From: Acidobacteriota bacterium
GTDB lineage: Bacteria > Acidobacteriota > Terriglobia > Bryobacterales > Bryobacteraceae
Direction of reading: 5' to 3'
NCBI GenBank assembly: GCA_025350695.1
Contig: JANXXI010000053.1
Location: 1-59,238 of the forward strand
Length of the DNA: 59,238 bases
Under the pieces are notes generated by a model, which did no database searches, was not told where the DNA came from, and worked only from the letters and a program-made list of their open reading frames with translations. Positions 23,367-31,514 of this stretch are shown in pieces (positions within the stretch are counted from its first letter, which is position 1; each line of letters begins with the position of its first letter). Made by a program: the position numbers and the translations under genes.

Positions 23367-23810
23367 CTATTTTTTCTTCTTCGAAGGCTCGACGGTTTTC
23401 TGATCTTTCGCCATGCCCGACGTCATATACCAACGCTCCGGTTGCTTAGCAATTGGGATTGGAAGATATCCGGAATCATAAGCGTAGTAGGGCATAATCC
23501 GCATCCCTTCGGGTATCACCGGCGGTGACACGCTTCCAGCCTCAGGCTTATCGGAGTTGGCGACGATGGCCCGAATCACCCTTTCGCTCAAGCCCTTTTT
23601 TGCCAGGAACGTCAGGCCATCCACGCTAGTGTCAAACTTCGTTCTCTTATACTGAACCAGATCAAGGATAAAGGCTTCACTGAAGCCGGCTCTCGCCAAA
23701 TCAACAATTCCCTCGTTGTTCAGAGTTTGACGGTCAAGCAGGCTGTGTTGGCCCAGGCCAAGTGACGCGCCAAGAATGGCGCCAAGTAGGATTGTTCGCA
23801 TGGAATTCAT
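23367..23810 (-). CDS. Exported protein with repeated Leu/Gly helix motif, function unknown
   Basis: 147 residues with a signal peptide (Met-Asn-Ser-Met-Arg, hydrophobic to about 20). The mature part carries the pattern Leu-Asn-Asn-Glu-Gly-Ile-Val-Asp-Leu-Ala-Arg-Ala-Gly-Phe-Ser-Glu and Thr-Lys-Phe-Asp-Thr-Ser...Leu-Ala-Lys-Lys-Gly-Leu-Ser-Glu-Arg-Val-Ile-Arg-Ala-Ile. This is the short helical repeat (glycine-serine 'AGLS' turn followed by 'KFDTS') often seen at the N-terminus of acidobacterial exported proteins of unknown role. The C-terminus is Pro/Tyr-rich and ends in Lys-Lys-Lys-Lys. Its 3' end lies 18 bases from the convergent DHH gene. Confidence 0.7.
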   Translation of the reverse strand: MNSMRTILLGAILGASLGLGQHSLLDRQTLNNEGIVDLARAGFSEAFILDLVQYKRTKFDTSVDGLTFLAKKGLSERVIRAIVANSDKPEAGSVSPPVIPEGMRIMPYYAYDSGYLPIPIAKQPERWYMTSGMAKDQKTVEPSKKKK

Positions 23811-23852
23811 ATCGGAGCGGACGGAGGCGATAAGAGACCCAAGGAGGAAAAA

Positions 23853-24476
23853 ATGTTTCTACTTGCTTTTCAGATGCTGGTGACGCCGGTGGAACTGCCA
23901 ACTGGCGCAATAAATAAGGCCTATGACGCCGCCACGTTTAAGTTGTCAGGGGGTGCACGATGTGGAAGCGCCGATGCCGGTTTCCGAATTGCAGAGGGCA
24001 AGTTACCGGCGGGGTTATCCCTATCAAGCTCTGGGGTCTTCTCCGGCGCGCCTCGCGCTGCAGGAACTTATCCATTGCGGATTGAAGGGGCCAACGGTTG
24101 CGGCAGAGCCTATGCGGCGGTCAATCTTGAAATTCAGGGATCCCCAATTTTTGAGACAAACGAACGGAACATTTCGTGGGTTTGGAAATCGGCGACACCA
24201 GCCCCCACGGAGCGCGAGTTCTTGGTGGCCGGCAATTGGCCGGGGTTGGCTTATAGAATTGACGGTACTCCGCCGTGGCTCGATGTGTCGGTAAGGCTGG
24301 GCACGCTGCCAGAACGGAATTCGGCCTTCGAGGCCGACATGGTTACTTTGCGTCCCAAGTTGGACGGACTCGCGCCAGGAAAATATTCCGCCACACTCAT
24401 AATCAGCGCCTGGGGAGCCACTCGCTCTCCAAGGGTCGTGGTCGAACTGGAAATTGTCGAAGTCGAAGTTCAGTAA
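23853..24476 (+). CDS. Exported protein with putative Ig-like domain
   Basis: 207 residues from ATG 23853, which has a strong AGGAGGAAAA site. A short hydrophobic start may be a signal peptide. Residues 15-95 match the pattern of a bacterial putative-Ig (He_PIG-type) domain: Leu-Pro-Ala-Gly-Leu-Ser-Leu-Ser-Ser-Ser-Gly-Val-Phe-Ser-Gly, then Ala-Gly-Thr-Tyr-Pro-Leu-Arg-Ile, and a final beta strand Val-Asn-Leu-Glu-Ile. The second half is also beta-rich and may be another Ig-like domain. A surface or periplasmic binding role is inferred. Divergent from the neighbouring exported gene with a 42-base gap; its stop overlaps the convergent ribE stop by 7 bases. Confidence 0.75.
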   Translation: MFLLAFQMLVTPVELPTGAINKAYDAATFKLSGGARCGSADAGFRIAEGKLPAGLSLSSSGVFSGAPRAAGTYPLRIEGANGCGRAYAAVNLEIQGSPIFETNERNISWVWKSATPAPTEREFLVAGNWPGLAYRIDGTPPWLDVSVRLGTLPERNSAFEADMVTLRPKLDGLAPGKYSATLIISAWGATRSPRVVVELEIVEVEVQ

Positions 24477-25111
24477 CCCAGGTCATTCAACTTCTGGGCC
24501 GTCAGGCCACTTGGAACCTCAATCCGCCCCAGCATCTTTTCCACATATTTAGCCAAGATGTCGCACTCCAGGTTTACTCGTTCGCCGGGGCGATGCGTCG
24601 CCAGGTTCGTTGCCTGATAGGTATGCGGAATGATCGTCACCGCAAGCAGCGGGCCTGCCATCGAAGCGATCGTTAGGCTGATTCCATCAATCGCGATTGA
24701 CCCCTTGAACACCAGGTAATGCTGCAACTCAACCGGGACGCGAACCTCTAACCACCAGTTCCCATCTCCCAGCATTGTCATTGCGGCCAACTCACCCGTA
24801 CCGTCCACATGTCCCTGAACAATATGTCCGTCCAAGCGGCCGCCGGCTTTCACCGGACGCTCCAGATTAACCTTCGATCCGGGCTTCAGATCTCCCAAAT
24901 TCGTGCGTCGCACAGTCTCTGGCGCAAGATCCGCCGCGAACTCCCCATTGCTGATTTCAACAGCAGTTAGGCAGCAGCCATTAACGGCGATGCTATCCCC
25001 AATCTTCGCGTCCTCCAGCAAGTGGCCAGCTTTAACCCGCAATCGCGCACCGGCCTGACGTGATTCAACCGCCCGTATCTCGCCCAATGCTTCTATGATG
25101 CCAGTGAACAT
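24470..25111 (-). CDS. ribE: Riboflavin synthase, alpha chain
   Basis: 213 residues. The enzyme dismutates two 6,7-dimethyl-8-ribityllumazines into riboflavin. The diagnostic start Met-Phe-Thr-Gly-Ile-Ile-Glu is present, followed by Gly-Asp-Ser-Ile-Ala-Val-Asn-Gly-Cys-Cys-Leu-Thr near 38-49, Asp-Leu-Ala-Pro-Glu-Thr-x-Arg-Arg-Thr-Asn-Leu near 62-73, and the second lumazine-binding barrel with Gly-His-Ile-Val-Gln-Gly-His-Val-Asp-Gly-Thr near 95-105 and Asp-Gly-Ile-Ser-Leu-Thr-Ile near 142. Two tandem barrels give the normal length. Last gene of ftsY-ribD-ribE, 3 bases after ribD. Confidence 0.95.
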   Translation of the reverse strand: MFTGIIEALGEIRAVESRQAGARLRVKAGHLLEDAKIGDSIAVNGCCLTAVEISNGEFAADLAPETVRRTNLGDLKPGSKVNLERPVKAGGRLDGHIVQGHVDGTGELAAMTMLGDGNWWLEVRVPVELQHYLVFKGSIAIDGISLTIASMAGPLLAVTIIPHTYQATNLATHRPGERVNLECDILAKYVEKMLGRIEVPSGLTAQKLNDLGY

Positions 25112-25114
25112 GCC

Positions 25115-26212
25115 CTACTTCCTCACCCAAGCTTCAACGGCGAACTCCTGCCCGCTGATGGAGTGTAGTTGCATGCGGTCCAGTCGGATGGCGTCCGCAC
25201 GCTTTCTGCGCCCCACTCCGCCCGCTACCGGCAACGATTGCATTCCTCCAAGAATTTTCGGGGCGTAATAAAAATAAATTTTATCGGCGATCGCCTGTTC
25301 CAGAACAGCCCAATTCATCTTGCTTCCTGCTTCCACCATAAGCGAGCGATATTGGCGCCCCGCTAACACATTTACCAGTTCCTTCAAATTCGTTCTGCCG
25401 TCATCGCCGTCAAGCACCACTACCTCGACCCCGGCTTTTTCCAAAGCCGTCCGCCGTTCCTTGGGCGCCGCGGAAGTGGAAGCCACGATCAAATCTCCAT
25501 TTGCCGACGTCACCATTTTCGAATCAAGCCCTATGCGCAGCTGAGAGTCGGCGACGATTCGGAGCAGCGGACGGCTTCGTTCCAGGCCCGACCGGTCCGT
25601 CAACAGGCAGTCGTCGGCGCTCACCGTACCAATGCCAGTCAAGATGCAATCGCTCACATGGCGGAGCTGCTGCACATGTTCCCGCGCCTTTTCCGATGTG
25701 ATCCACCCCGAGTTATCTTCCGGCGCCGCAATTTTTCCATCAAGAGTCAGCGCGCTCTTAAGCGTAACCAGCGGGCGTCCGGTGGTCATGCTATGGAAAA
25801 ACGGTTCGTTGATCCCGGCGGCCTCGGTGCTGTGACTTTCGTCCACCACCGCTTCGATACCGGCCTGCCGAAGGCGCTCCAGTCCGGCGCCAGAAACCTT
25901 GGGGTTCGGGTCTTTGACGGCCACCACAACACGAGCAATTCCCGCCGCAATCACAGCTTCCGTGCAAGGACCGGTTCGGCCTTGATGGCTACACGGCTCC
26001 AGACTAACGTATATCGTTGCGCCACGCGCCGCTTCACCCGCCTGCCGCAACGCTACGATTTCGGCATGGTCTTTGGCCTCCCAAACATGAAACCCTCTTC
26101 CGATTACAGCGCCGTCTTTGACCACAACCGCGCCCACCGCCGGATTAGGACTGGTCCGTCCTAGCCCCTGCCTGGCTAACGCTAGAGCCTCTTGCATGTA
26201 TTGGTCGTCCAT
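25115..26212 (-). CDS. ribD: Bifunctional diaminohydroxyphosphoribosylaminopyrimidine deaminase / reductase
   Basis: 365 residues, the full two-domain form. N-terminal deaminase: Ser-Pro-Asn-Pro-Ala-Val-Gly-Ala near 21-28, His49-Ala-Glu51 and the zinc pair Pro-Cys74-Ser-His-Gln-Gly-Arg-Thr-Gly-Pro-Cys83. C-terminal reductase (from about 145): Leu-Lys-Ser-Ala-Leu-Thr-Leu-Asp-Gly-Lys-Ile-Ala and Ser-Leu-Met-Val-Glu-Ala-Gly-Ser. It performs the second and third steps of riboflavin synthesis from GTP. It lies between ftsY and ribE; no ribBA or ribH is in the window, so the pathway is split across the genome. Confidence 0.95.
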   Translation of the reverse strand: MDDQYMQEALALARQGLGRTSPNPAVGAVVVKDGAVIGRGFHVWEAKDHAEIVALRQAGEAARGATIYVSLEPCSHQGRTGPCTEAVIAAGIARVVVAVKDPNPKVSGAGLERLRQAGIEAVVDESHSTEAAGINEPFFHSMTTGRPLVTLKSALTLDGKIAAPEDNSGWITSEKAREHVQQLRHVSDCILTGIGTVSADDCLLTDRSGLERSRPLLRIVADSQLRIGLDSKMVTSANGDLIVASTSAAPKERRTALEKAGVEVVVLDGDDGRTNLKELVNVLAGRQYRSLMVEAGSKMNWAVLEQAIADKIYFYYAPKILGGMQSLPVAGGVGRRKRADAIRLDRMQLHSISGQEFAVEAWVRK

Positions 26213-26218
26213 ACTTAC

Positions 26219-27163
26219 CTAATCAAAAAGGGAAGCGATGAACTGTTGCGCGTCAAACGGCAGCAGATCTTCCGCCTTTTCCCCGACGCCGACAAAGCGG
26301 ATGGGCAGATTCAATTCGCGCGAGATGGCGATCGCCACGCCGCCCTTAGCCGTACCATCCAGCTTCGTCAACACGATGCCCGTCACCCCGGCCGCTTCCG
26401 TGAATTTACGCGCCTGTTCGAGGCCGTTCTGGCCAGTTGTGGCGTCCAGCACCAACAGCACTTCATGCGGCGCGTCGGCAATCACCCGCTTAGCCGTGCG
26501 ACGCATCTTTTCTAACTCAGCCATCAGATTTTCTTTGGTGTGCAGCCGCCCGGCGGTATCAACAATCAACCGGTCCACATTGCGAGCCTTCGCTGCCTGC
26601 ATGGCGTCAAACACCACAGCGCTGGGATCAGCCCCGGTATTCTGTTTGATAATCGGTACATTACTGCGCGTCGCCCAAACGTCCAACTGCTCAACAGCCG
26701 CGGCGCGAAAAGTATCCGCGGCGCAAAGCAGCACACTTTGCCCCTCGCCCGCCCATAGCGCCGCCAGCTTCCCTATGGTTGTCGTTTTGCCGGCGCCATT
26801 CACGCCGACAACGAAAATGACTTCCGGGCCTTCCGTTGGCCGCCGCCATGGACGTTCCACGGTTGCCATCACTTCGCCCAAATGATCGCGAATCAGTCCC
26901 TTCAATTCACTAGCATCACCAACCAGATGCCGGTCTACGCGTTTACGAATAGTTTCCAGCACTTCCGTGACTGTTCGCACGCCGATATCCGCCGTGATCA
27001 GCGCGTATTCAAGCTCGTCAAGGACGTCGCTATCAATTTCCTTCTTGCCTTGAATGACGTCGTCGAGCTTCTCTTTGAGGCCCGTGCGCGTCTTTTCAAT
27101 GCCTTGCTTGAGGCGGTCAAGTAGACTGCCTCCTTCGCTGGAGCCGAACAAACCAGATAACAT
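26219..27163 (-). CDS. ftsY: Signal recognition particle receptor FtsY
   Basis: 314 residues: the NG GTPase core with only a minimal N-terminal extension, lacking the long acidic A domain of E. coli FtsY. Seen: N-domain helices (Leu-Asp-Glu-Leu-Glu-Tyr-Ala-Leu-Ile-Thr-Ala-Asp-Ile-Gly), G1 Gly-Val-Asn-Gly-Ala-Gly-Lys-Thr-Thr near 119-127, Ala-Ala-Asp-Thr-Phe-Arg-Ala-Ala-Ala, Asp-Thr-Ala-Gly-Arg near 200, Thr-Lys-Leu-Asp-Gly-Thr-Ala-Lys-Gly-Gly near 270. Docks ribosome-SRP complexes at the inner membrane. First gene before ribD (6-base gap). The 151-base gap upstream of it carries a 6-bp inverted repeat at 27237-27252. Confidence 0.96.
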   Translation of the reverse strand: MLSGLFGSSEGGSLLDRLKQGIEKTRTGLKEKLDDVIQGKKEIDSDVLDELEYALITADIGVRTVTEVLETIRKRVDRHLVGDASELKGLIRDHLGEVMATVERPWRRPTEGPEVIFVVGVNGAGKTTTIGKLAALWAGEGQSVLLCAADTFRAAAVEQLDVWATRSNVPIIKQNTGADPSAVVFDAMQAAKARNVDRLIVDTAGRLHTKENLMAELEKMRRTAKRVIADAPHEVLLVLDATTGQNGLEQARKFTEAAGVTGIVLTKLDGTAKGGVAIAISRELNLPIRFVGVGEKAEDLLPFDAQQFIASLFD

Positions 27164-27236
27164 TTCTAGTTGAGTTTGCCTTTCGATGGGATTGGGTGAG
27201 ACTAAAATTCAAGTCTACCATCGCATGGGAGTGGGG

Positions 27237-27252
27237 CCGAAGCCAACTTCGG
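27237..27252. repeat. CCGAAG-CCAA-CTTCGG hairpin
   Basis: Perfect 6-bp stem with a 4-base loop between the threonylcarbamoyl-AMP synthase and ftsY genes. No T-run follows on the minus strand, so it is not a standard terminator; it may be a 3'-end or leader structure. Confidence 0.3.
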
Positions 27253-27314
27253 CGGGCGAACCCCAAGGACGCGCTGCTCAGAGTATTGGACCCTCTACGA
27301 ATTCAGCACAGCCC

Positions 27315-27953
27315 TTAAGTACCCTGCAGCAACTCTGCTAGCTCCCGTTCCGTAACAGCGCCCTCGCGAATCACTCGCCAATACGGCTCTGTTATGTCTA
27401 TGGTAGTTGCCCCGGTTCCCGTTATCGTTCCACCGTCCAGCACCAGGTCCAACCGTCCATCCATCGTCCCGAATACATCAATCCCACTGCGGCAAGTCGG
27501 CGCGCCACTGATGTTAGCGCTGGTCCCAATCAGCGGACGCCCTACTCTTTCGAGCAGCCCGGCCACAACCGGAGCTTTCGATTGACGCAGCGCCAACCGT
27601 CCCGTATTGCCCGTCACTTTCAGCGGTACTTTCTCCGAAGCAGGCACGATGATCGTCAAGGGCCCAGGCCAAAATCGCCGCGCCAGAATGGTAAATCGTG
27701 CAGTTGATTCCTTGGCGTATTCCTCGGCCATCAGAATGCCGCCTACCAGCAACGGCAAGGACCGAACAGACTCGCGCCCCTTAGCCTGAAACACCCGGAC
27801 CACTGTCTGCAAATTGAACGGGTCGGCCACCAACGTATACAAACCGTCCGTGGGTATTGCCACAATCTTTCCACGCAACACCGCCGTTGCCGCCCGATCC
27901 AGCGCCGCTTTGTCCGGATTTTCCGCGTTGATTTCGATCAGGTCAGTAGCCAA
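27315..27953 (-). CDS. tsaC: Threonylcarbamoyl-AMP synthase (YrdC/Sua5 family)
   Basis: 212 residues, a single YrdC domain without the C-terminal Sua5 domain. It makes threonylcarbamoyl-adenylate from Thr, bicarbonate and ATP for t6A37 in ANN-decoding tRNAs. Seen: Leu-Arg-Gly-Lys-Ile-Val-Ala-Ile-Pro-Thr-Asp-Gly-Leu-Tyr near 26-39, Lys-Gly-Arg-Glu-x-x-x-x-Leu-Pro-Leu near 58-68, Trp-Pro-Gly-Pro-Leu-Thr near 93-98, and Gly-Thr-Ser-Ala-Asn-Ile-Ser-Gly near 142-149. Normally the first motif reads PTETVYGL; here it is PTDGLYTL, a notable divergence. The partner gene tsaE is at 52.5 kb. Starts 2 bases after the MTHFR-fusion stop. Confidence 0.88.
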   Translation of the reverse strand: MATDLIEINAENPDKAALDRAATAVLRGKIVAIPTDGLYTLVADPFNLQTVVRVFQAKGRESVRSLPLLVGGILMAEEYAKESTARFTILARRFWPGPLTIIVPASEKVPLKVTGNTGRLALRQSKAPVVAGLLERVGRPLIGTSANISGAPTCRSGIDVFGTMDGRLDLVLDGGTITGTGATTIDITEPYWRVIREGAVTERELAELLQGT

Positions 27954-27955
27954 AT

Positions 27956-29830
27956 TTACCGGTCTCCAATCGCTTCGGCGACATCAATCGCCATCTGATA
28001 GCGGCCAAAGGGGGCAGACAGTTGAATGCCGTCCACCATCGGCTTCACCTGGCGCACCATGTCGCGCGCAATCTCAACGCCTTCAGCCCGGGCTTTCTCC
28101 GCATCATCGGCTTTCAACATCCGCTGCATATAATGCTCCGGCACCGGGACGCGCAGTTCGTTAACCATGAACTCCGCATTGCGATAGCTGGTCAGGGGCC
28201 AAATACCGCAAATCACCGGGATCCGAACGTGCTCAATGCGGCGCAGGAACTCTTCCAGCAGCTTCAGGTCGAACACCGGCTGTGTGACGACGTACTCCGC
28301 GCCTCCGGCAACCTTTCGCTCAAATCGGTGGATCTCTTCGTCCATGTTGATCGCGCCAGGATTGGCCCCAACACCCAGCAGAAGAGATGTCTGCGACCCC
28401 ATCGGGTTGCCACCAATATCCAGCCCGTGGTTCAGGTTGTTGACGATGTTCGATAAGCCGATGGCGTCCACATCGAATACCGCCGTGGCATCCGGATACG
28501 TGCCCATGCGCGGCGGATCTCCGGTAATGCAAATCAAATTCTTCACGCCGCTAAAATGGGCGCCAAGCAACTCCGATTGAATCCCCAGAATATTACGGTC
28601 GCGGCAACAGAAATGCAGGACGGCTTCAATCTCGGCTTCCTTTTGAAAAATGCCGCAAGTGACTTGGGCGCTCAGCCGCGCGCTAGCACGCGGACCGTCC
28701 GGCACATTGATGGCGTCAATGCCGGCCGCCTTGCACAACTTCGCCCCAGCGATTTCCTTAGTTGGATCCACACCGCGCGGCGGCAATATCTCGACAAAAG
28801 TGACAAACTTTCCGGCCGCTATTTTTGCCCCAAGCTGAGACTTTTCCTCCATCGCCACTTTGAGCATGGCCTTCTGCTTGGTCGCAGGTTGTTCCACGGT
28901 CACATGGATGTCCCGCTGCAACGGGTTCAGGCTTCGAACCTCGCTGGTCAGCAGTTTGATATGCTCCGGCGTTGTTCCACAGCATCCCCCGATGATCTTC
29001 ACCCCAGCCCACAAATAGCGCCGCGCGTATTGCGACATGTACTCGGGCGAACAGAGATAAATTTTGCGCCCTTCCACCGTCACCGGATAGCCCGCATTCG
29101 GCATCGCGCTGAAAGGCTTGTGGGTGAAGTGCATCATCTTCTCGATGGTTTCAAGCGCCACTTTGGGCCCCACCGAACAGTTCAGGCCCACAACATCCGT
29201 CGGCCATTCATCCAGCTTGCGCGTGAAGGTTTCAGTATCCGTGCCATCCAGCATGTGGCCATGATCATCAATCGTTACTTGTGAAACGATCACCATCTCT
29301 GGTCCGGCTATCTCTCTGGCGGCGAAAATCGCTTCCCGTAATTCGTCCAACCGGGTGAAAGTTTCCAGCACCAACAGGTCGACGCCTTCATCCACTAGAA
29401 TGCGGATTTGTTCACGGTAAATCTCGCGAGTCTCAGCGAAGGTGGTTGGCCCCAACGGTTCAATACGAATTCCCAACGGCCCGACGGCGCCGGCGATGAA
29501 GACCTTTTCTTTGTCCTTCGCTGCTTCCCGGGCGATGCGCACACCGGCCTGGTTTATGGCCTCCAACTTTTCCGCCAAGCCGAATGCGGCCAAACGAACC
29601 CGGTTACCACCAAAGGTGTTGGTTTCTAGAATCTGCGCCCCTGCCTTAATGTAAGCTTCGTGGACTTCTCTCACCGTGATGGCTTGACTAATGTTGAGTT
29701 CGTCAAAGCAGCGGTTGATAAACACTCCTTTGTCGTATAACATGGTGCCCATGGCGCCATCGGCCACCATGGCTCCGGATTCAAGAGTCTTTCTGAATTC
29801 TACTGCTCGAGATGTTGAGGTTGTGTTCAT
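27956..29830 (-). CDS. Homocysteine S-methyltransferase / methylenetetrahydrofolate reductase fusion
   Basis: 624 residues. The N-terminal half (1-305) is a betaine/cobalamin-type homocysteine methyltransferase barrel: Asp-Gly-Ala-Met-Gly-Thr-Met-Leu near 24-31, Glu-Thr-Asn-Thr-Phe-Gly-Gly-Asn near 68-75, Gly-Leu-Asn-Cys-Ser-Val-Gly-Pro near 215-222 and the zinc pair Gly-Gly-Cys-Cys-Gly-Thr-Thr-Pro near 285-292. The C-terminal half (about 335-624) is an FAD-dependent MTHFR: Phe-Val-Glu-Ile-Leu-Pro-Pro-Arg-Gly, Pro-Asp-Gly-Pro-Arg-Ala, Gly-Ala-Glu-Tyr-Val-Val-Thr-Gln-Pro-Val-Phe-Asp. One polypeptide thus makes methyl-THF and methylates homocysteine, or passes methyl groups between them. This fusion is known in several phyla. 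3 bases from mutM. Confidence 0.93.
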   Translation of the reverse strand: MNTTSTSRAVEFRKTLESGAMVADGAMGTMLYDKGVFINRCFDELNISQAITVREVHEAYIKAGAQILETNTFGGNRVRLAAFGLAEKLEAINQAGVRIAREAAKDKEKVFIAGAVGPLGIRIEPLGPTTFAETREIYREQIRILVDEGVDLLVLETFTRLDELREAIFAAREIAGPEMVIVSQVTIDDHGHMLDGTDTETFTRKLDEWPTDVVGLNCSVGPKVALETIEKMMHFTHKPFSAMPNAGYPVTVEGRKIYLCSPEYMSQYARRYLWAGVKIIGGCCGTTPEHIKLLTSEVRSLNPLQRDIHVTVEQPATKQKAMLKVAMEEKSQLGAKIAAGKFVTFVEILPPRGVDPTKEIAGAKLCKAAGIDAINVPDGPRASARLSAQVTCGIFQKEAEIEAVLHFCCRDRNILGIQSELLGAHFSGVKNLICITGDPPRMGTYPDATAVFDVDAIGLSNIVNNLNHGLDIGGNPMGSQTSLLLGVGANPGAINMDEEIHRFERKVAGGAEYVVTQPVFDLKLLEEFLRRIEHVRIPVICGIWPLTSYRNAEFMVNELRVPVPEHYMQRMLKADDAEKARAEGVEIARDMVRQVKPMVDGIQLSAPFGRYQMAIDVAEAIGDR

Positions 29831-29833
29831 GAA

Positions 29834-30643
29834 TTATCGTTGACAGCCTGGGCAAAAATAAGTCGAGCGTCCACCCTGTGGGATGCGCCGGATCGTCCGA
29901 CTGCAAATAAGACAAGGTTTCCCCTCGCGGTCATACACTCGCACTGGAAAGATTTCGCCTTCAGCGATGGAGCCGGGCTGCTGGTAGGCACTATACACTG
30001 ATTCTACCGCTTCGTTCATCACTCCGCGAATGCTGTCATAAATCCGGCCCAAGTTTGTAGGCTTTAGATTCTTCATGGGCTTACGTGGATCCACCTTGGC
30101 GCGAAAAAGCGCTTCGGCGACGTAAATGTTGCCCAACCCCGCTACGTAGCTCTGATCCATTAGGAAAATTTTAGCTGGTTTAGAGGAGGTCCGCGCAATG
30201 CTGACAAACTCTTCCAACGTAAAAGCCTCATCAAGTGGCTCCCATCCTAGACTGTCTTCCACTTTCAGAATGTCGACGGCGGAGGCCAGTTGCAGTTTTC
30301 CCAAAGCCCGCGAGTCTTCAAACACAATGCCGCGGCCGCTGGCCAGACTGAACACTGCACGGGCATTGACGGAATGGAATCGCGAATCGGGGACCGTGAA
30401 AATGTTTCCCGTCATTCGCAAGTGGGCGTGGAATGTGACGCCTCCCGACAACTCCAGAAATAGATGCTTGCCGCGGCGGCGAATCGTTTTTATCGTCTTG
30501 CCACGCGCCGCTTCCTCAAGATCCTCCGCACGCTGTGGGCGGCACATTGACGGTCGCAGCACCTTCAGCGACTTCACTTTCTCGCCCGACGCGTTTTCTC
30601 TTAAACGCCGCGCCACGGCATCCACTTCAGGCATCTCAGGCAT
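29834..30643 (-). CDS. mutM: Formamidopyrimidine-DNA glycosylase (Fpg/MutM)
   Basis: 269 residues, normal length. It excises 8-oxoguanine and FaPy lesions and nicks the strand. Pro2-Glu3 of the mature protein are the catalytic N-terminal residues (Met-Pro-Glu-Met-Pro-Glu-Val-Asp). Also seen: Lys in Arg-Arg-Arg-Gly-Lys-His-Leu near 55-60, Met-Asp-Gln-Ser-Tyr-Val-Ala-Gly-Leu-Gly-Asn-Ile-Tyr near 160-172 (helix-two-turn-helix; Met for the more usual Leu/Met), and a C-terminal zinc finger Cys-x-x-Cys...Cys-x-x-Cys near 243-267. Its start overlaps the end of gluQ by 8 bases, placing it in the same minus-strand transcript. Confidence 0.95.
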   Translation of the reverse strand: MPEMPEVDAVARRLRENASGEKVKSLKVLRPSMCRPQRAEDLEEAARGKTIKTIRRRGKHLFLELSGGVTFHAHLRMTGNIFTVPDSRFHSVNARAVFSLASGRGIVFEDSRALGKLQLASAVDILKVEDSLGWEPLDEAFTLEEFVSIARTSSKPAKIFLMDQSYVAGLGNIYVAEALFRAKVDPRKPMKNLKPTNLGRIYDSIRGVMNEAVESVYSAYQQPGSIAEGEIFPVRVYDREGKPCLICSRTIRRIPQGGRSTYFCPGCQR

Positions 30644-31502
30644 GGGAAATACTCCTCGCTCTCACCGCCGGAATATTACCGGTTTCCCAAATTGGTTTGA
30701 TCCAAGCCCAAGCATCTTTAATGCTATGGAATGGCTGTGGCGGGGTGTGCCCCAGGAACTCGAAGGCTTCAGCCAGAGTCACCACAGCAGCGGGTTCGCT
30801 CGTCGGAATCGGTTGCGCTTTCGTCTGCTTGCTCAATTTGTCGCCCGTGCGATCGATGGCAACCGGGAGGTGCAGGTAACTGGGACTAGGCAGCTGTAAT
30901 TTGGTCTGTAGGTAAATTTGCCTGGCCGTTGAAGTCAGCAAGTCCGAACCTCGAACCACGTCCGTAATGCCTTGCCAACAATCGTCCACCACTACCGCCA
31001 ACTGATAGGCAAACAATCCATTAGCTCGCTTCACCACGAAGTCTCCCACCGATTCGGATAGAACCTCTTCTTGCGCACCCAGCCGGCGGTCGTTGAATCG
31101 AATCGGATCATCGTCGACACGCAGGCGCCACGAACGCGGCTCTCTGCTGGGTGGCAATCCATTCCTGCAGGTCCCAGGATAAATTTCGCCCACTTCTTTC
31201 CTTGAACAGGCGCATGGAAAAAGCGCCCTCGCTCGTCTGAGTTTCTCCAGCGCGCACTGGTATGCCTCAAATCGCGAGCTTTGATACAGCACCGGTCCAT
31301 CCCATTCAAACCCGTAAAACTCCAGAGTGCGAAGAATGCTATCCGCCGCGCCGGGTTGATTGCGAGGGGTGTCCACATCTTCTATCCGCACCAGCCATTC
31401 GCCCCCTTGCGAACGAGCATCGAGGTAGCTCGCCATGGCGGCCACCAAAGATCCGAAGTGCAGAGGGCCCGTGGGTGAGGGTGCGAATCTTCCTCGATAC
31501 AT
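30636..31502 (-). CDS. gluQ: Glutamyl-Q tRNA(Asp) synthetase
   Basis: 288 residues: a GluRS catalytic domain with no anticodon-binding domain, the hallmark of GluQ (YadB). It attaches Glu to the queuosine at position 34 of tRNA-Asp. Seen: Arg-Phe-Ala-Pro-Ser-Pro-Thr-Gly-Pro-Leu-His-Phe-Gly-Ser near 5-18 (HIGH equivalent), Arg-Ile-Glu-Asp-Val-Asp, zinc ligands Cys-Ala-Cys near 97-99 and Tyr-x-x-x-Cys near 108-112, Arg-Gly-Ser-Asp-Leu-Leu near 185, and Lys-Leu-Ser-Lys-Gln near 233 (KMSKS). Its presence implies queuosine-containing tRNAs. Overlaps mutM by 8 bases. Confidence 0.93.
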   Translation of the reverse strand: MYRGRFAPSPTGPLHFGSLVAAMASYLDARSQGGEWLVRIEDVDTPRNQPGAADSILRTLEFYGFEWDGPVLYQSSRFEAYQCALEKLRRARALFPCACSRKEVGEIYPGTCRNGLPPSREPRSWRLRVDDDPIRFNDRRLGAQEEVLSESVGDFVVKRANGLFAYQLAVVVDDCWQGITDVVRGSDLLTSTARQIYLQTKLQLPSPSYLHLPVAIDRTGDKLSKQTKAQPIPTSEPAAVVTLAEAFEFLGHTPPQPFHSIKDAWAWIKPIWETGNIPAVRARSISHA

Positions 31503-31514
31503 TTTGCGCTTTTG

